Below the pieces are notes generated by a model. That model worked only from the letters and a program-made list of their open reading frames with translations. It was not told where the DNA came from and did not search any database. From the NCBI RefSeq assembly GCF_003259835.1, contig NZ_QLMI01000009.1, positions 1-64,000 of the forward strand: DNA of 64,000 bases, given 5' to 3'. Positions within the stretch are counted from its first letter, which is position 1. Every line of letters starts with the position of its first letter. The DNA is from Flavobacterium aquaticum (GTDB lineage: Bacteria > Bacteroidota > Bacteroidia > Flavobacteriales > Flavobacteriaceae). Shown in pieces: positions 35,854 through 44,150 of the stretch. The translations under genes were made by a program, and so were the position numbers.

Positions 35854-35961
35854 CAAAACTATTTTCCTTACAATAGTTTTGGACTAGTTAGTGTTAAATA
35901 ATTTAAGGGGTTAAAAGTATTTCACTAACAAATTGCAATGTAATGAGCATATCATTGCAAT
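35854..35961. repeat. Two inverted repeats in a gene-free stretch
   Basis: CAAAACTATT (35854-35863) faces AATAGTTTTG (35872-35881), and ATTGCAATG (35932-35940) faces CATTGCAAT (35953-35961) across a 12-nt loop. The 370-nt gap between the SOD and carB genes holds these two, plus a terminator at each end, and no convincing reading frame. Confidence 0.4.
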
Positions 35962-36020
35962 GAACTAAGAGCACTTGAAGTATTTTATTAATTTGGGTTT
36001 AAATTCTCAAGTTGCTTACA

Positions 36021-36056
36021 AAAAAATCCCAATCTTTCGATTGGGATTTTCTTTTT
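36021..36056 (-). terminator. Terminator after carB
   Basis: AAAATCCCAATC pairs with GATTGGGATTTT around a TTTC loop, with A tracts on the left that read as T on the minus strand, just beyond the carB stop. Confidence 0.9.
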
Positions 36057-36061
36057 ATGTA

Positions 36062-38917
36062 TTACTTCGTTAAGTACATTTTTCTTCTTGCGTACAAATC
36101 GTAGAATTGATCGTCTTTTAAATCATCTATGAATAAGATACTTTCTCCCGTTGATTTCATTTCTGGTCCTAATGCTTTGTTTACATTTGGAAACTTACTA
36201 AAAGAGAACACCGGTTGCTTAATCGCATAACCATTAAGTTTCGGATTAAAAGTAAAATCAGTTACTTTATTATGACCTAACATCACTTTTGTTGCATAAT
36301 TTACATAAGGTTCTCCATAAGCTTTTGCAATAAATGGAACCGTTCGAGATGCTCTTGGATTCGCTTCGATAATATAAACCGTGTCATCTTTAATTGCAAA
36401 TTGAATGTTGATTAATCCAACCGTTTTTAAAGCTGTGGCAATTTTCTTCGTGTGATCTTTGATTTGTTGCATTACAAATTCGCCCAAGTTAAACGGAGGC
36501 AAAGTTGCATTACTATCTCCCGAATGTACCCCACAAGGCTCGATGTGTTCCATAATTCCTATGATGTACACATTTCCATCGGCATCGCAAATTGCGTCTG
36601 CTTCTGCTTCGATAGCACCATCTAAATAATGATCTAACAACAATTTATTTCCTGGAATCGATTTTAATAAATCAATTACGTGTTCTTCTAATTCTTGTTT
36701 GTTGATTACGATTTTCATTCCTTGTCCACCCAATACATACGAAGGACGCACTAATAATGGAAAGTCTAACGAATCTGCTAATTTTGATGCTTCTTCAGCA
36801 CTTTCAGCAATTCCAAACTTAGGGAATGGAATGTTTAATTCGGTTAACAAATCAGAGAAACGTCCTCTATCTTCCGCTAAATCCAAAGCATCGAATGAAG
36901 TTCCTAAAATTTTGATTCCGTATTTTGCTAACTTTTCCGCTAATTTCAAAGCCGTTTGTCCACCTAACTGAACGATTACACCTTCTGGTTTTTCGTGTTG
37001 GATGATATCGTAAATATGTTCCCAAAAAACTGGCTCGAAATACAATTTGTCAGCTGTATCAAAATCGGTAGAAACCGTTTCTGGATTACAGTTAATCATG
37101 ATGGTTTCATAACCACATTCTTTTGCTGCTAAAACTCCGTGAACACAAGAATAATCAAACTCAATTCCTTGTCCAATTCGGTTTGGTCCAGAACCTAAAA
37201 CCACTACTTTTTTCTTATCGGTAACAATACTTTCGTTGTGAACATATTTTGTTCCGTCTGCTTTTTCAATTTCTGCTTCAAAAGTCGAGTAGAAATAAGG
37301 CGTTACTGCTTTAAATTCTGCCGCACACGTATCTACTAATTTGTAAACACGTTTGATATTTTGTTCGTCACGCAATTTGTGTACTTGACTTTCCAAACAA
37401 CCCATCATGTGAGCAATTTGACGGTCTCCGTAACCCTTTTGTTTTGCTTCTAACAGCAATTCTCTTGGTAACGTATCAATTTTATAATTCGAAATTTCTC
37501 TTTCTAAATGGAATAATTCTTCATATTGCTTTAAGAACCACATGTCGATTTTAGTAATCTCATGAATTCTGCTTAATGGAATTCCCATTGCAATTGCATC
37601 GTAGATTACGAAAACTCTGTCCCAACTTGCGAAAGTTAGTTTTTCGATGATTTGTTCGTAGTTTTTGTAACCTTTTCCGTCTGCTCCTAATCCATTACGT
37701 TTGATTTCTAACGACTGAGTAGCTTTGTGAAGCGCTTCTTGGAACGAACGTCCAATTCCCATTACTTCTCCAACTGATTTCATTTGTAAACCTAAAGTTC
37801 TGTCTGAACCTTCAAATTTATCGAAATTCCAACGTGGTATTTTTACGATTACATAATCTAATGTCGGCTCAAATAAAGCAGAAGTCGATTTAGTAATTTG
37901 ATTTTGTAATTCATCTAAGTTATACCCTAACGCTAATTTCGTTGCGATTTTAGCAATTGGATAACCTGTTGCTTTTGAAGCTAAAGCCGAAGAACGAGAA
38001 ACACGAGGATTGATTTCAATCGCTACGATATCTTCTTTATCATCAGGCGAAACCGCGAATTGCACGTTACATCCACCCGCAAAATTTCCGATAGAACGCA
38101 TCATTAAGATGGCCATATCTCTCATTTTTTGGAAAGTTGTGTCCGATAAAGTCATCGCAGGCGCCACCGTAATAGAATCTCCAGTATGAATTCCCATTGG
38201 ATCCATATTTTCGATTGTACAGATAATTACTACGTTATCGTTGCTATCTCGTAATAACTCTAATTCGTATTCTTTCCAACCCATTAAGGCTTTATCGATT
38301 AAGACTTCATGAATTGGAGAAGCTTCTAAACCGTAAGTTAAAGCCGCATCAAAATCTTCTTTTTTATAAATGATAGCTGCACCCGTTCCACCTAATGTAA
38401 ATGAAGGACGAATTACTAACGGGAAACCAAATTCTTGCTCAATTTCTTTACCTTTTAAGAAAGAGTTAGCCGTTTTAGCTGGTGCTTGAGGAATTCCGAT
38501 TTTATTTAATAAGTTTTTGAATTGCTCTCTATCTTCGGTAATATTGATGGCATTGATATCTACACCAATTAATCTTACGTTGAAATCTTTCCAAATTCCT
38601 TTTTCATCGGCTTCAATCGCTAAATTAAGCGCCGTTTGCCCACCCATTGTTGGTAAAACAGCATCAATTTGTGGATGCGCTTTTAGAATTTCGATAATTG
38701 ATTTAGTGGTAAGTGGTTTTAAGTAAACATGATCCGCCATCGATGGGTCGGTCATAATCGTTGCAGGATTGGAGTTAATTAAGATAACTTCAATTCCTTC
38801 TTCTCTTAATGAACGCGCTGATTGAGAACCTGCGTAGTCGAATTCGCAAGCTTGACCAATAACGATAGGTCCAGATCCAATAATTAAAACCGATTTGATT
38901 GTGGTGTCTTTAGGCAT
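36062..38917 (-). CDS. carB: Carbamoyl-phosphate synthase large subunit, without allosteric domain
   Basis: Makes carbamoyl phosphate for arginine and pyrimidine synthesis from bicarbonate, ammonia and two ATP. Both ATP-grasp halves are present: SVLIIGSGPIVIGQACEFDY ... RPSFTLGGTGAAI, then KVVVLGSGPNRIGQGIEFDY ... RPSYVLGGQGMKI. The protein ends after KALGPEMKSTGESILFIDDL at 951 residues, while E. coli CarB has about 1073; the C-terminal MGS-fold domain that binds UMP and ornithine is absent. The glutaminase gene carA is not adjacent. A (acaaaaca)n tract forms the start of its leader. Confidence 0.96.
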   Translation of the reverse strand: MPKDTTIKSVLIIGSGPIVIGQACEFDYAGSQSARSLREEGIEVILINSNPATIMTDPSMADHVYLKPLTTKSIIEILKAHPQIDAVLPTMGGQTALNLAIEADEKGIWKDFNVRLIGVDINAINITEDREQFKNLLNKIGIPQAPAKTANSFLKGKEIEQEFGFPLVIRPSFTLGGTGAAIIYKKEDFDAALTYGLEASPIHEVLIDKALMGWKEYELELLRDSNDNVVIICTIENMDPMGIHTGDSITVAPAMTLSDTTFQKMRDMAILMMRSIGNFAGGCNVQFAVSPDDKEDIVAIEINPRVSRSSALASKATGYPIAKIATKLALGYNLDELQNQITKSTSALFEPTLDYVIVKIPRWNFDKFEGSDRTLGLQMKSVGEVMGIGRSFQEALHKATQSLEIKRNGLGADGKGYKNYEQIIEKLTFASWDRVFVIYDAIAMGIPLSRIHEITKIDMWFLKQYEELFHLEREISNYKIDTLPRELLLEAKQKGYGDRQIAHMMGCLESQVHKLRDEQNIKRVYKLVDTCAAEFKAVTPYFYSTFEAEIEKADGTKYVHNESIVTDKKKVVVLGSGPNRIGQGIEFDYSCVHGVLAAKECGYETIMINCNPETVSTDFDTADKLYFEPVFWEHIYDIIQHEKPEGVIVQLGGQTALKLAEKLAKYGIKILGTSFDALDLAEDRGRFSDLLTELNIPFPKFGIAESAEEASKLADSLDFPLLVRPSYVLGGQGMKIVINKQELEEHVIDLLKSIPGNKLLLDHYLDGAIEAEADAICDADGNVYIIGIMEHIEPCGVHSGDSNATLPPFNLGEFVMQQIKDHTKKIATALKTVGLINIQFAIKDDTVYIIEANPRASRTVPFIAKAYGEPYVNYATKVMLGHNKVTDFTFNPKLNGYAIKQPVFSFSKFPNVNKALGPEMKSTGESILFIDDLKDDQFYDLYARRKMYLTK

Positions 38918-38918
38918 T

Positions 38919-38953
38919 GTGTTGTTGTTTTGTTGTTTTGTTGTTTTGTTGTT
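38919..38953 (-). repeat. Short tandem repeat in the carB leader
   Basis: On the minus strand the sequence immediately upstream of the carB ATG consists of the 8-nt unit ACAAAACA repeated about three times with ACAAC edges. It is free of secondary structure. Unit number could vary by slippage, but the tract is outside the coding region. Confidence 0.55.
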
Positions 38954-39050
38954 GTGGGTTGTAGTTATATTGTGATTATAAAATTACTAATTTTCAAAGA
39001 GTTGCACTGAAAAGAGCGTTAAAACTTATTCAAATTTTATAAACAGTTTA

Positions 39051-39082
39051 AAAAAAAGCCGCTACTAATAAAAGTAACGGCT
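39051..39082 (-). terminator. Terminator after rpmH
   Basis: AGCCGCTACT (39057-39066) pairs with AGTAACGGCT (39073-39082) with one mismatch; on the minus strand a T tract follows. It lies 25 nt beyond the rpmH stop. Confidence 0.8.
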
Positions 39083-39106
39083 GATATATTGTTTTAAGCT
39101 AAAACA

Positions 39107-39268
39107 TTATTTTTTGTGTCTTGGTTCGCAAGAAACAGTTAACTTATGTCTTCCTTTAGCTCTTCTACGAGCAAGCACTTTTCTTCCATTAGCAGAAGCC
39201 ATTCTATCCATGAAACCGTGCTTATTTCTTCTTTTTCTTTTTGATGGTTGAAACGTTCTCTTACTCAT
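39107..39268 (-). CDS. rpmH: 50S ribosomal protein L34
   Basis: A 53-residue very basic ribosomal protein. It reads [20 protein letters not shown], then [20 protein letters not shown] and [13 protein letters not shown]. The L34 core is unmistakable; the last eight or so residues extend beyond the 44-46 residues usual in proteobacteria, as is common in Bacteroidetes. Own promoter and terminator. The usual neighbours rnpA and yidC are not adjacent. Confidence 0.96.
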   Translation of the reverse strand: MSKRTFQPSKRKRRNKHGFMDRMASANGRKVLARRRAKGRHKLTVSCEPRHKK

Positions 39269-39342
39269 TGTAGTATCTTTTAAAATCTATAAATAAAAAT
39301 CTTTTTTAAAACTCATAGGTTTCCTATCCTGAAAACCGAGTG

Positions 39343-39372
39343 CAAATATACAAAGACTTTTTTCATTCGCAA
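39343..39372 (-). promoter_or_regulatory. Promoter of rpmH
   Basis: On the minus strand, TTG (39372-39370), 19 bp, then TATATTTG (39350-39343) followed by C. A full consensus match, about 75 nt before the rpmH ATG. Confidence 0.75.
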
Positions 39373-39406
39373 GTACTTTTTTAAAAATATTTTTAATTGA
39401 TTTTAT

Positions 39407-39414
39407 TACCTTTG
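39407..39414 (+). promoter_or_regulatory. Promoter -7 box of the TPR membrane protein gene
   Basis: TACCTTTG followed by C, 21 nt before ATG 39436. It rules out the in-frame TTG at 39397 as a start because that codon would lie upstream of transcription. Confidence 0.6.
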
Positions 39415-39435
39415 CATCAAACAAAAAATAACAAT

Positions 39436-39951
39436 ATGTTTCACAAAAATATCAAATTAGTTTTAGCAGCCTTAGTTATAGCATTCGGAATTTATCAATT
39501 CACAGAAAATAATATAGGTAATGGTATCTTTTTACTATTATTTTCTACCATTTTTATTTTCTTATATTTTAAAAACGAATTCATTTTATTAGCTTTTTTA
39601 AAATTAAGAAAACAAGATTTTCCTGGCGCACAAAAATGGTTGGCACACATTAAAAACCCAGAAGCAGCTTTAGTAAAAAAACAACAAGGTTATTTTAATT
39701 ACTTACATGGCTTAATGGTTTCGCAAACAAACCTTAATGAAGCTGAGCGTTATTTCAAAAAAGCAATTGCTTTAGGATTGTCTATGGACCAAGATTTAGC
39801 TTTAGCTAAATTACAATTAGCAGGAATTGCTATGACAAGAAGAAGAAAAATGGAAGCAACTTCTTTATTGAATGAAGCTAAGAAATTAGACAAACAAAAT
39901 ATGTTGAAAGATCAAATTAAAATGATGAAAGACCAAATGAAAAAAATGTAA
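39436..39951 (+). CDS. Membrane protein with two helices and TPR-like region
   Basis: A 171-residue protein with two N-terminal hydrophobic helices (LVLAALVIAFGIYQF and NGIFLLLFSTIFIFLYF), then a soluble helical part with TPR-like features (LNEAERYFKKAIALGLSMDQDLALAKLQLAGIA). It ends in a Met/Lys-rich tail. TPRs usually mediate protein contacts; the partner is unknown. The start at 39436 is chosen because the promoter box ends at 39414. Confidence 0.75.
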   Translation: MFHKNIKLVLAALVIAFGIYQFTENNIGNGIFLLLFSTIFIFLYFKNEFILLAFLKLRKQDFPGAQKWLAHIKNPEAALVKKQQGYFNYLHGLMVSQTNLNEAERYFKKAIALGLSMDQDLALAKLQLAGIAMTRRRKMEATSLLNEAKKLDKQNMLKDQIKMMKDQMKKM

Positions 39952-39971
39952 TTCACTCATTTTCAACACAC

Positions 39972-39998
39972 AAAAGCACCTTTAGAGGTGCTTTTTTT
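39972..39998 (+). terminator. Terminator after the TPR membrane protein gene
   Basis: AAAAGCACCT (39972-39981) pairs perfectly with AGGTGCTTTT (39986-39995) around a 4-nt loop, followed by T. Confidence 0.9.
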
Positions 39999-40085
39999 GT
40001 TATTTTAACGAGTTATCTTTTCGTTTGACGAGTTTTTTAGTTTTGAGTATTTCATTTTCATAGCTTCGCTAAGTAAAAAAATAAA

Positions 40086-40362
40086 AATTCCCCTAGAATT
40101 GAATACCCACTATAATTTTTATAGGAAGATTTATAAAAAAAAGATGGAAAAGGGGAAATTCCAACTTTAAAAAAATCGACTAAATAAACATGAAAAGATT
40201 AAAAATTATAGTGGCTTTTCAAAAGAAAAAACACTTGCAGATTAAACTTTGCTAGAGTATTTTTATTGATTTAAGCACTAATTCAACCATACAGAAAAAC
40301 ACCGTTTTGAGTCTCTCATAATTCTACTCTACCACTAACTCAAAATTTATTTTCTGTGTGGT
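40086..40362. other. Gene-free stretch with interleaved inverted repeats
   Basis: The 413 nt between two genes hold no convincing frame but several pairings. CCACTATAATTTTTA (40107-40121) is perfectly repeated inverted at 40200-40214. AATTCCCC (40086-40093) can pair with GGGGAAATT (40152-40160) with one bulge; these two helices interleave, as in a pseudoknot or two alternative folds. Further right, ACAGAAAA (40291-40298) faces TTTTCTGT (40350-40357) and TTTTGAGT (40305-40312) faces ACTCAAAA (40337-40344), nested. A structured RNA or a decayed small mobile element are both possible. Confidence 0.4.
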
Positions 40363-40364
40363 TT

Positions 40365-40733
40365 TTATTTGCCCAATAACATTTTACCAGCAATTAATAA
40401 AAGAATAAAACCAAATACTTTCTTCAACATTTTTTGGTCTAAATTAACCGCCATTTTACTTCCAAAATACCCTCCAACAACAAAGAAAACAGCAATTATT
40501 CCAACATAGCGCCAATCGATATAACCTTCTTTATGATAGGTATACACCGCAATTGCCGTTACTGGAACTACTAAAACTGCTAAACTAGTTCCTTGAGCTT
40601 GATGTTGGTTAAAACCTAAAAACAACACTAACAAAGGCACCATAACAACACCTCCACCTACTCCAACTAATCCACTTAGAATTCCAGCTAAAATACCAAT
40701 TAAGACTAAAGACAGAACTACTTGAATATCCAT
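40365..40733 (-). CDS. Half-length TauE/SafE-family permease
   Basis: A 122-residue membrane protein with four hydrophobic helices. It has the TauE/SafE signature near the N-terminus (GILAGILSGLVGVGGGVVMVPLLVLFLGF). Typical members have about 250 residues and two such repeats; here only one exists, so a dimer is likely. I start at ATG 40733 (MDIQVVLSLVL), 7 nt after the upstream stop, rather than at 40781, which would overlap the upstream gene by 41 nt. Substrate (sulfur oxyanion or organic sulfonate) is family-level inference. Confidence 0.8.
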   Translation of the reverse strand: MDIQVVLSLVLIGILAGILSGLVGVGGGVVMVPLLVLFLGFNQHQAQGTSLAVLVVPVTAIAVYTYHKEGYIDWRYVGIIAVFFVVGGYFGSKMAVNLDQKMLKKVFGFILLLIAGKMLLGK

Positions 40734-40740
40734 TGGGCGT

Positions 40741-41631
40741 TTATTGTTTGTTATATCCTGAAGTTGGGATTTCGATTTCATATTTTTTACCTGTTGTAAC
40801 CGTTAATTTTTTATCACGTAACCAAGGATTGTGAATTTTTAAAATTTTATAATTCACTCCTTGTGTTTTGGCAAACTTTGCTAAATCGGTAATCGAAGAA
40901 TCAATTACTATTTTTTTCGTTGGGATATTATAATACAACGCTTCTTTTGGAATTGAAAAACCATACTTATCTGAATTTTTCATAATTTCTTTCAAGGCTA
41001 AAATTCTAAAAACATAACGAGATGTTTCTTCTGTAAGTAACAAATCGTAATAATTATCAACTTGTTGCTCTTCCATTTTTTTGGTAATTCCGTTCATTCC
41101 ACCATTATACGAAGCTGCTGCTAACGTCCAAGAACCAAATTTTTCTTTAGCTACTAATAAATACTTACAAGCCGCTTCGGTTGATTTTTCTAAATGACAA
41201 CGTTCATCAACCTCATCACTTACTTCCATTCCTTTTTCTTTAGCAGTTGCTGGCATAAATTGCCAAACACCTCTTGCTCCAGCTGGAGAAACTGCATTCA
41301 CCAAACTACTTTCAATAACCGCTAAATATTTGAAATCATCTGGAACTCCATATTTTGCAAGAATTGGTTCAATTATCGGAAATACTTTATTCGCACGTTT
41401 AATAACTAAAGTGGTATTCGTATGATAATTCATATTGGTAATCATTTCTTTATCCAAACGCTCTTGAACATCTGCCATAAACGTTGGCACTTCTTCACCT
41501 GAAAAGTCCATTTTCAAACTATAACCTACTGGCGAATATTTCGTATCATTTGAAACTACTCCATAAATTAGAAAACTTGCTAAAAGAGCAACCGTTCCTA
41601 AAATCACTATCTTCTTCATATGCTTTTTCAT
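40741..41631 (-). CDS. Membrane-anchored lytic transglycosylase (SLT domain)
   Basis: Cleaves peptidoglycan glycan strands. The 296 residues begin with one hydrophobic helix (about 8-25), then the SLT domain from about 85: LAVIESSLV with catalytic E107, NAVSPAGARGVWQFMPATAKEKG, and ASYNGGMNGI. The C-terminal part (FSIPKEALYYNIPTKKIVI ... KYEIEIPTSGY) resembles the MltD/LysM-like tail but a full LysM is not clear. In an operon with the hydrolase upstream (4-nt gap) and the TauE-like gene downstream. Confidence 0.88.
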   Translation of the reverse strand: MKKHMKKIVILGTVALLASFLIYGVVSNDTKYSPVGYSLKMDFSGEEVPTFMADVQERLDKEMITNMNYHTNTTLVIKRANKVFPIIEPILAKYGVPDDFKYLAVIESSLVNAVSPAGARGVWQFMPATAKEKGMEVSDEVDERCHLEKSTEAACKYLLVAKEKFGSWTLAAASYNGGMNGITKKMEEQQVDNYYDLLLTEETSRYVFRILALKEIMKNSDKYGFSIPKEALYYNIPTKKIVIDSSITDLAKFAKTQGVNYKILKIHNPWLRDKKLTVTTGKKYEIEIPTSGYNKQ

Positions 41632-41635
41632 TTTT

Positions 41636-42298
41636 TTAATCGTTTAGAATTAATTTAGGTAAATTTTCATTCAACCACTTGAACTTATTAATTATCATGA
41701 TATGAGTTCCGCCTTTTACAACAATACATTTTTCAATGTTTTTGATTGGGAAAACCTCATCCGCATCACCATGAATATGAATTACCGATTCGTTTACTTC
41801 TTTTTGTTTCCAACACAAAATAGTTTCAATAGCCCAATCCAAATAATGCTTATCACGAACCGATAAATATTTTTCATACAACTTTAATCGCTTCGCTACA
41901 ATGTTATCGCCAAATGCATATTTAACCAATTTTTCTATATCAGCTAAAAGTTGGGTTGGAATTAACTTATACGCTTTTGTTGTCTTCGCGACTTTAAAAC
42001 GCTGTGGAAATTCGGCATTGGATTTTACACTTGAAATGATAATTACTTTACGAACTTTCATTTGCTTGGCCATTTCTTGCACCAAAACACCACCAAAAGA
42101 AACGCCAACTAAAACCGGATTTTCATCTTGAATTTTCTCAGTCATTCGAAGTGCATAACTTTCGATACTTTCTTTATCATTGGGCAAAAACCATTCCAAA
42201 AAATGCATTTCAAATTGGTCTTCTGGTAATTTTATATTTTCGAAAATAGTAGGACTTGCAGCCAAGCCAGGCATAAAATAAACCGGAATCTTACTCAT
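41636..42298 (-). CDS. Alpha/beta hydrolase
   Basis: A 220-residue cytosolic hydrolase of unknown substrate. It shows VYFMPGLAASPTIFENI at the N-terminus (oxyanion region), the nucleophile elbow GVSFGGVLVQ, VIHIHGDADEVFPI with the acidic residue, and GGTHIMI with the catalytic His. The frame is open to 42361, but the start is probably ATG 42298 (MSKIPVYFMPG) or 42304, because the upstream part overlaps the divergent promoter and gene. Confidence 0.82.
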   Translation of the reverse strand: MSKIPVYFMPGLAASPTIFENIKLPEDQFEMHFLEWFLPNDKESIESYALRMTEKIQDENPVLVGVSFGGVLVQEMAKQMKVRKVIIISSVKSNAEFPQRFKVAKTTKAYKLIPTQLLADIEKLVKYAFGDNIVAKRLKLYEKYLSVRDKHYLDWAIETILCWKQKEVNESVIHIHGDADEVFPIKNIEKCIVVKGGTHIMIINKFKWLNENLPKLILND

Positions 42299-42322
42299 TA
42301 CCATTATTTTAAAAAAGTTTCG

Positions 42323-42330
42323 TAAATTTG
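42323..42330 (+). promoter_or_regulatory. Promoter -7 box of the small acetyltransferase gene
   Basis: TAAATTTG followed by C, 20 nt before the ATG at 42351. It lies in the 52-nt gap between divergent genes. Confidence 0.6.
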
Positions 42331-42350
42331 CACCTAAATTGAAAGGCATC

Positions 42351-42632
42351 ATGGAAATCAAAGATAATGAACTTTTAAGACAATTTGAAATTATTACCGA
42401 AACTGGCTTAGTTGCTATTGAGTATTCTATTCAAGAACGTAAACTTTTTTTAACCAAATTTTGCAATAATTCAAACGAAGATGAAGAGTTACACAACGAA
42501 TTTATCAAAACTGTTTTAGAACTGGCGCAAGAACGAAAATTAAAAGTCGTTCCAACACACGCAAAATTTATCAGTTTCTTTAGAAAGAATCGAAAATTTC
42601 AAGAAATGTTGCCTCCTGGAATTAAGATTTAA
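42351..42632 (+). CDS. Short GNAT-like N-acetyltransferase (YjdJ type)
   Basis: A 93-residue protein of the compact GCN5-related family (Acetyltransf_CG). It has IEYSIQERKLFLTKF, an EELHNEFIKTVLELAQERKLKVVPTHAKFISFFRKN segment typical of that family's acetyl-CoA-binding helix and C-terminus, and ends EMLPPGIKI. Substrate unknown. Start ATG 42351 follows the promoter box; the in-frame TTG 42339 is less likely. Confidence 0.8.
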   Translation: MEIKDNELLRQFEIITETGLVAIEYSIQERKLFLTKFCNNSNEDEELHNEFIKTVLELAQERKLKVVPTHAKFISFFRKNRKFQEMLPPGIKI

Positions 42633-42640
42633 TTCTAAGA

Positions 42641-42675
42641 AAAATCCCAAGTCTATTAAACTTGGGATTTTTTTT
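42641..42675. terminator. Bidirectional terminator between convergent genes
   Basis: AAAATCCCAAGT (42641-42652) pairs with ACTTGGGATTTT (42660-42671), with A before and T after, so it works on both strands for the acetyltransferase and mtaB. Confidence 0.88.
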
Positions 42676-44002
42676 ATGCTTCTACGTTTATAAATTCCAT
42701 TCTTACGCTTCCGTCTTCGTCAATCTTGGTTAGATTAATTTCGTGCAACGTATTGACTAATTCTGGATTCCAAGGTGTTTTTACTTTTACGTAATTTTCG
42801 GTAAATCCGTGAATGTAACCTTCTTTATTTTCACTTTCGAATAAAACTGTTCTGTTACTTCCAATTTGACTTTCATAAAACGCTCTTCTTTTCTTAACGG
42901 AAAGTCCGCGTAGCATTTTACTTCTTTTCGAACGCACATTAGCTGGCACTACTCCATCCATCTCAACCGCTTCTGTATTATCTCTTTCCGAATAAGTGAA
43001 AACATGCAAATAAGAAATATCTAAATCATTCAAAAAATGATACGTTTCTAAGAAATGTTCGTCAGTTTCACCTGGAAATCCTACAATAACATCTACTCCA
43101 ATACAAGCATGCGGCATTACTTCGCGAATTTTTGCAACACGTTCTGTATACAATTCACGCATATAACGACGTTTCATCTTTTTCAAAATATCATTAGAAC
43201 CCGATTGCAATGGAATATGAAAATGCGGCACAAATGTGCGACTTTGTGATACGAATTCAATCGTTTCGTTTTTCAATAGATTAGGTTCGATGGAAGAAAT
43301 TCGCAAACGTTCGATACCTTCTACTTCATCTAATGCTTTTACTAAATCTAAGAAAGTGTGTTCGTGCTTTTTATTTCCGAATTCTCCTTTTCCGTAATCT
43401 CCAATGTTAACACCAGTAAGAACAATTTCTTTGATTCCTTGTTCTGAAATTTCTTTAGCGTTTTTCAATACATTTTCTAATGCATCACTTCTAGAAATTC
43501 CTCGTGCTAACGGAATCGTACAATAGGTACATTTATAATCGCAACCGTCTTGCACTTTTAAAAACGCACGAGTTCTATCACCAATTGAATAACTTCCTAC
43601 ATAAAAATCGGCTTCTTCGATTTCACATGAATGCACTTCACCCATGTCGTTTTTCGACAAGTCATTAATATAATCTGTGATTTTGAATTTTTCTGTCGCA
43701 CCCAAAACTAAATCTACTCCATCAACTGCAGCTAATTCTTCTGGTTTTAATTGCGCATAACATCCAACGGCAGCAACAAATGCTTTATCATTCAGCTTCA
43801 TTGCTTTTTTTACAATCTGCTTGAATTGTTTATCCGCATTATCGGTAACCGAACAGGTATTAATTACATAGATATCTGCAATTTCTTCGAAATCGACACG
43901 TTCAAAACCTTCATTTTGAAAATCACGTGCAATAGTAGACGTTTCTGAGAAGTTTAATTTGCATCCTAAAGTGTAGAACGCGACTTTTTTCTTGTTTTCC
44001 AT
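42674..44002 (-). CDS. mtaB: tRNA (N6-threonylcarbamoyladenosine(37)-C2)-methylthiotransferase MtaB
   Basis: Radical SAM enzyme adding a methylthio group to t6A37 of tRNA. The 442 residues have the N-terminal UPF0004 domain with C14, C50 and C81 for one iron-sulfur cluster, the radical SAM CxxxCxxC (C154, C158, C161 in GCDYKCTYCTIPLARG), LTGVNIGDYG and the TRAM-like C-terminus. The TLGCKLN opening is typical of MtaB rather than MiaB. Confidence 0.95.
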   Translation of the reverse strand: MENKKKVAFYTLGCKLNFSETSTIARDFQNEGFERVDFEEIADIYVINTCSVTDNADKQFKQIVKKAMKLNDKAFVAAVGCYAQLKPEELAAVDGVDLVLGATEKFKITDYINDLSKNDMGEVHSCEIEEADFYVGSYSIGDRTRAFLKVQDGCDYKCTYCTIPLARGISRSDALENVLKNAKEISEQGIKEIVLTGVNIGDYGKGEFGNKKHEHTFLDLVKALDEVEGIERLRISSIEPNLLKNETIEFVSQSRTFVPHFHIPLQSGSNDILKKMKRRYMRELYTERVAKIREVMPHACIGVDVIVGFPGETDEHFLETYHFLNDLDISYLHVFTYSERDNTEAVEMDGVVPANVRSKRSKMLRGLSVKKRRAFYESQIGSNRTVLFESENKEGYIHGFTENYVKVKTPWNPELVNTLHEINLTKIDEDGSVRMEFINVEA

Positions 44003-44047
44003 AAGTAAAACTCAATTAATGAAATCGTTGTCAAAAAATTGAGAGTG

Positions 44048-44055
44048 CAAAGATA
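44048..44055 (-). promoter_or_regulatory. Promoter -7 box of mtaB
   Basis: TATCTTTG followed by C on the minus strand, 46 nt before the mtaB ATG. Confidence 0.5.
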
Positions 44056-44076
44056 GTTAAATTTGAAAATTATTTC

Positions 44077-44146
44077 ATTTGAAAATTTGAAAATGTAATT
44101 AGAGTCAAAGTAATATTCAAATCAATACATCTTCAAATTTTCAAAT
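44077..44146. repeat. 15-bp inverted repeat after the GlmU-like gene's upstream neighbour
   Basis: ATTTGAAAATTTGAA (44077-44091) is perfectly repeated inverted at 44132-44146, spaced 40 nt. It lies between the end of the GlmU-like gene and the mtaB promoter and may form a weak transcript end. Confidence 0.45.
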
Positions 44147-44150
44147 TATA

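Noticed and set aside
35657-35887. 76-codon frame after the superoxide dismutase gene
   Set aside because: It starts inside that gene and runs through its terminator; composition is like noncoding AT-rich DNA.
39397-39435. Upstream TTG start for the TPR membrane protein
   Set aside because: The codon precedes the -7 box at 39407-39414, so it would not be transcribed from that promoter.
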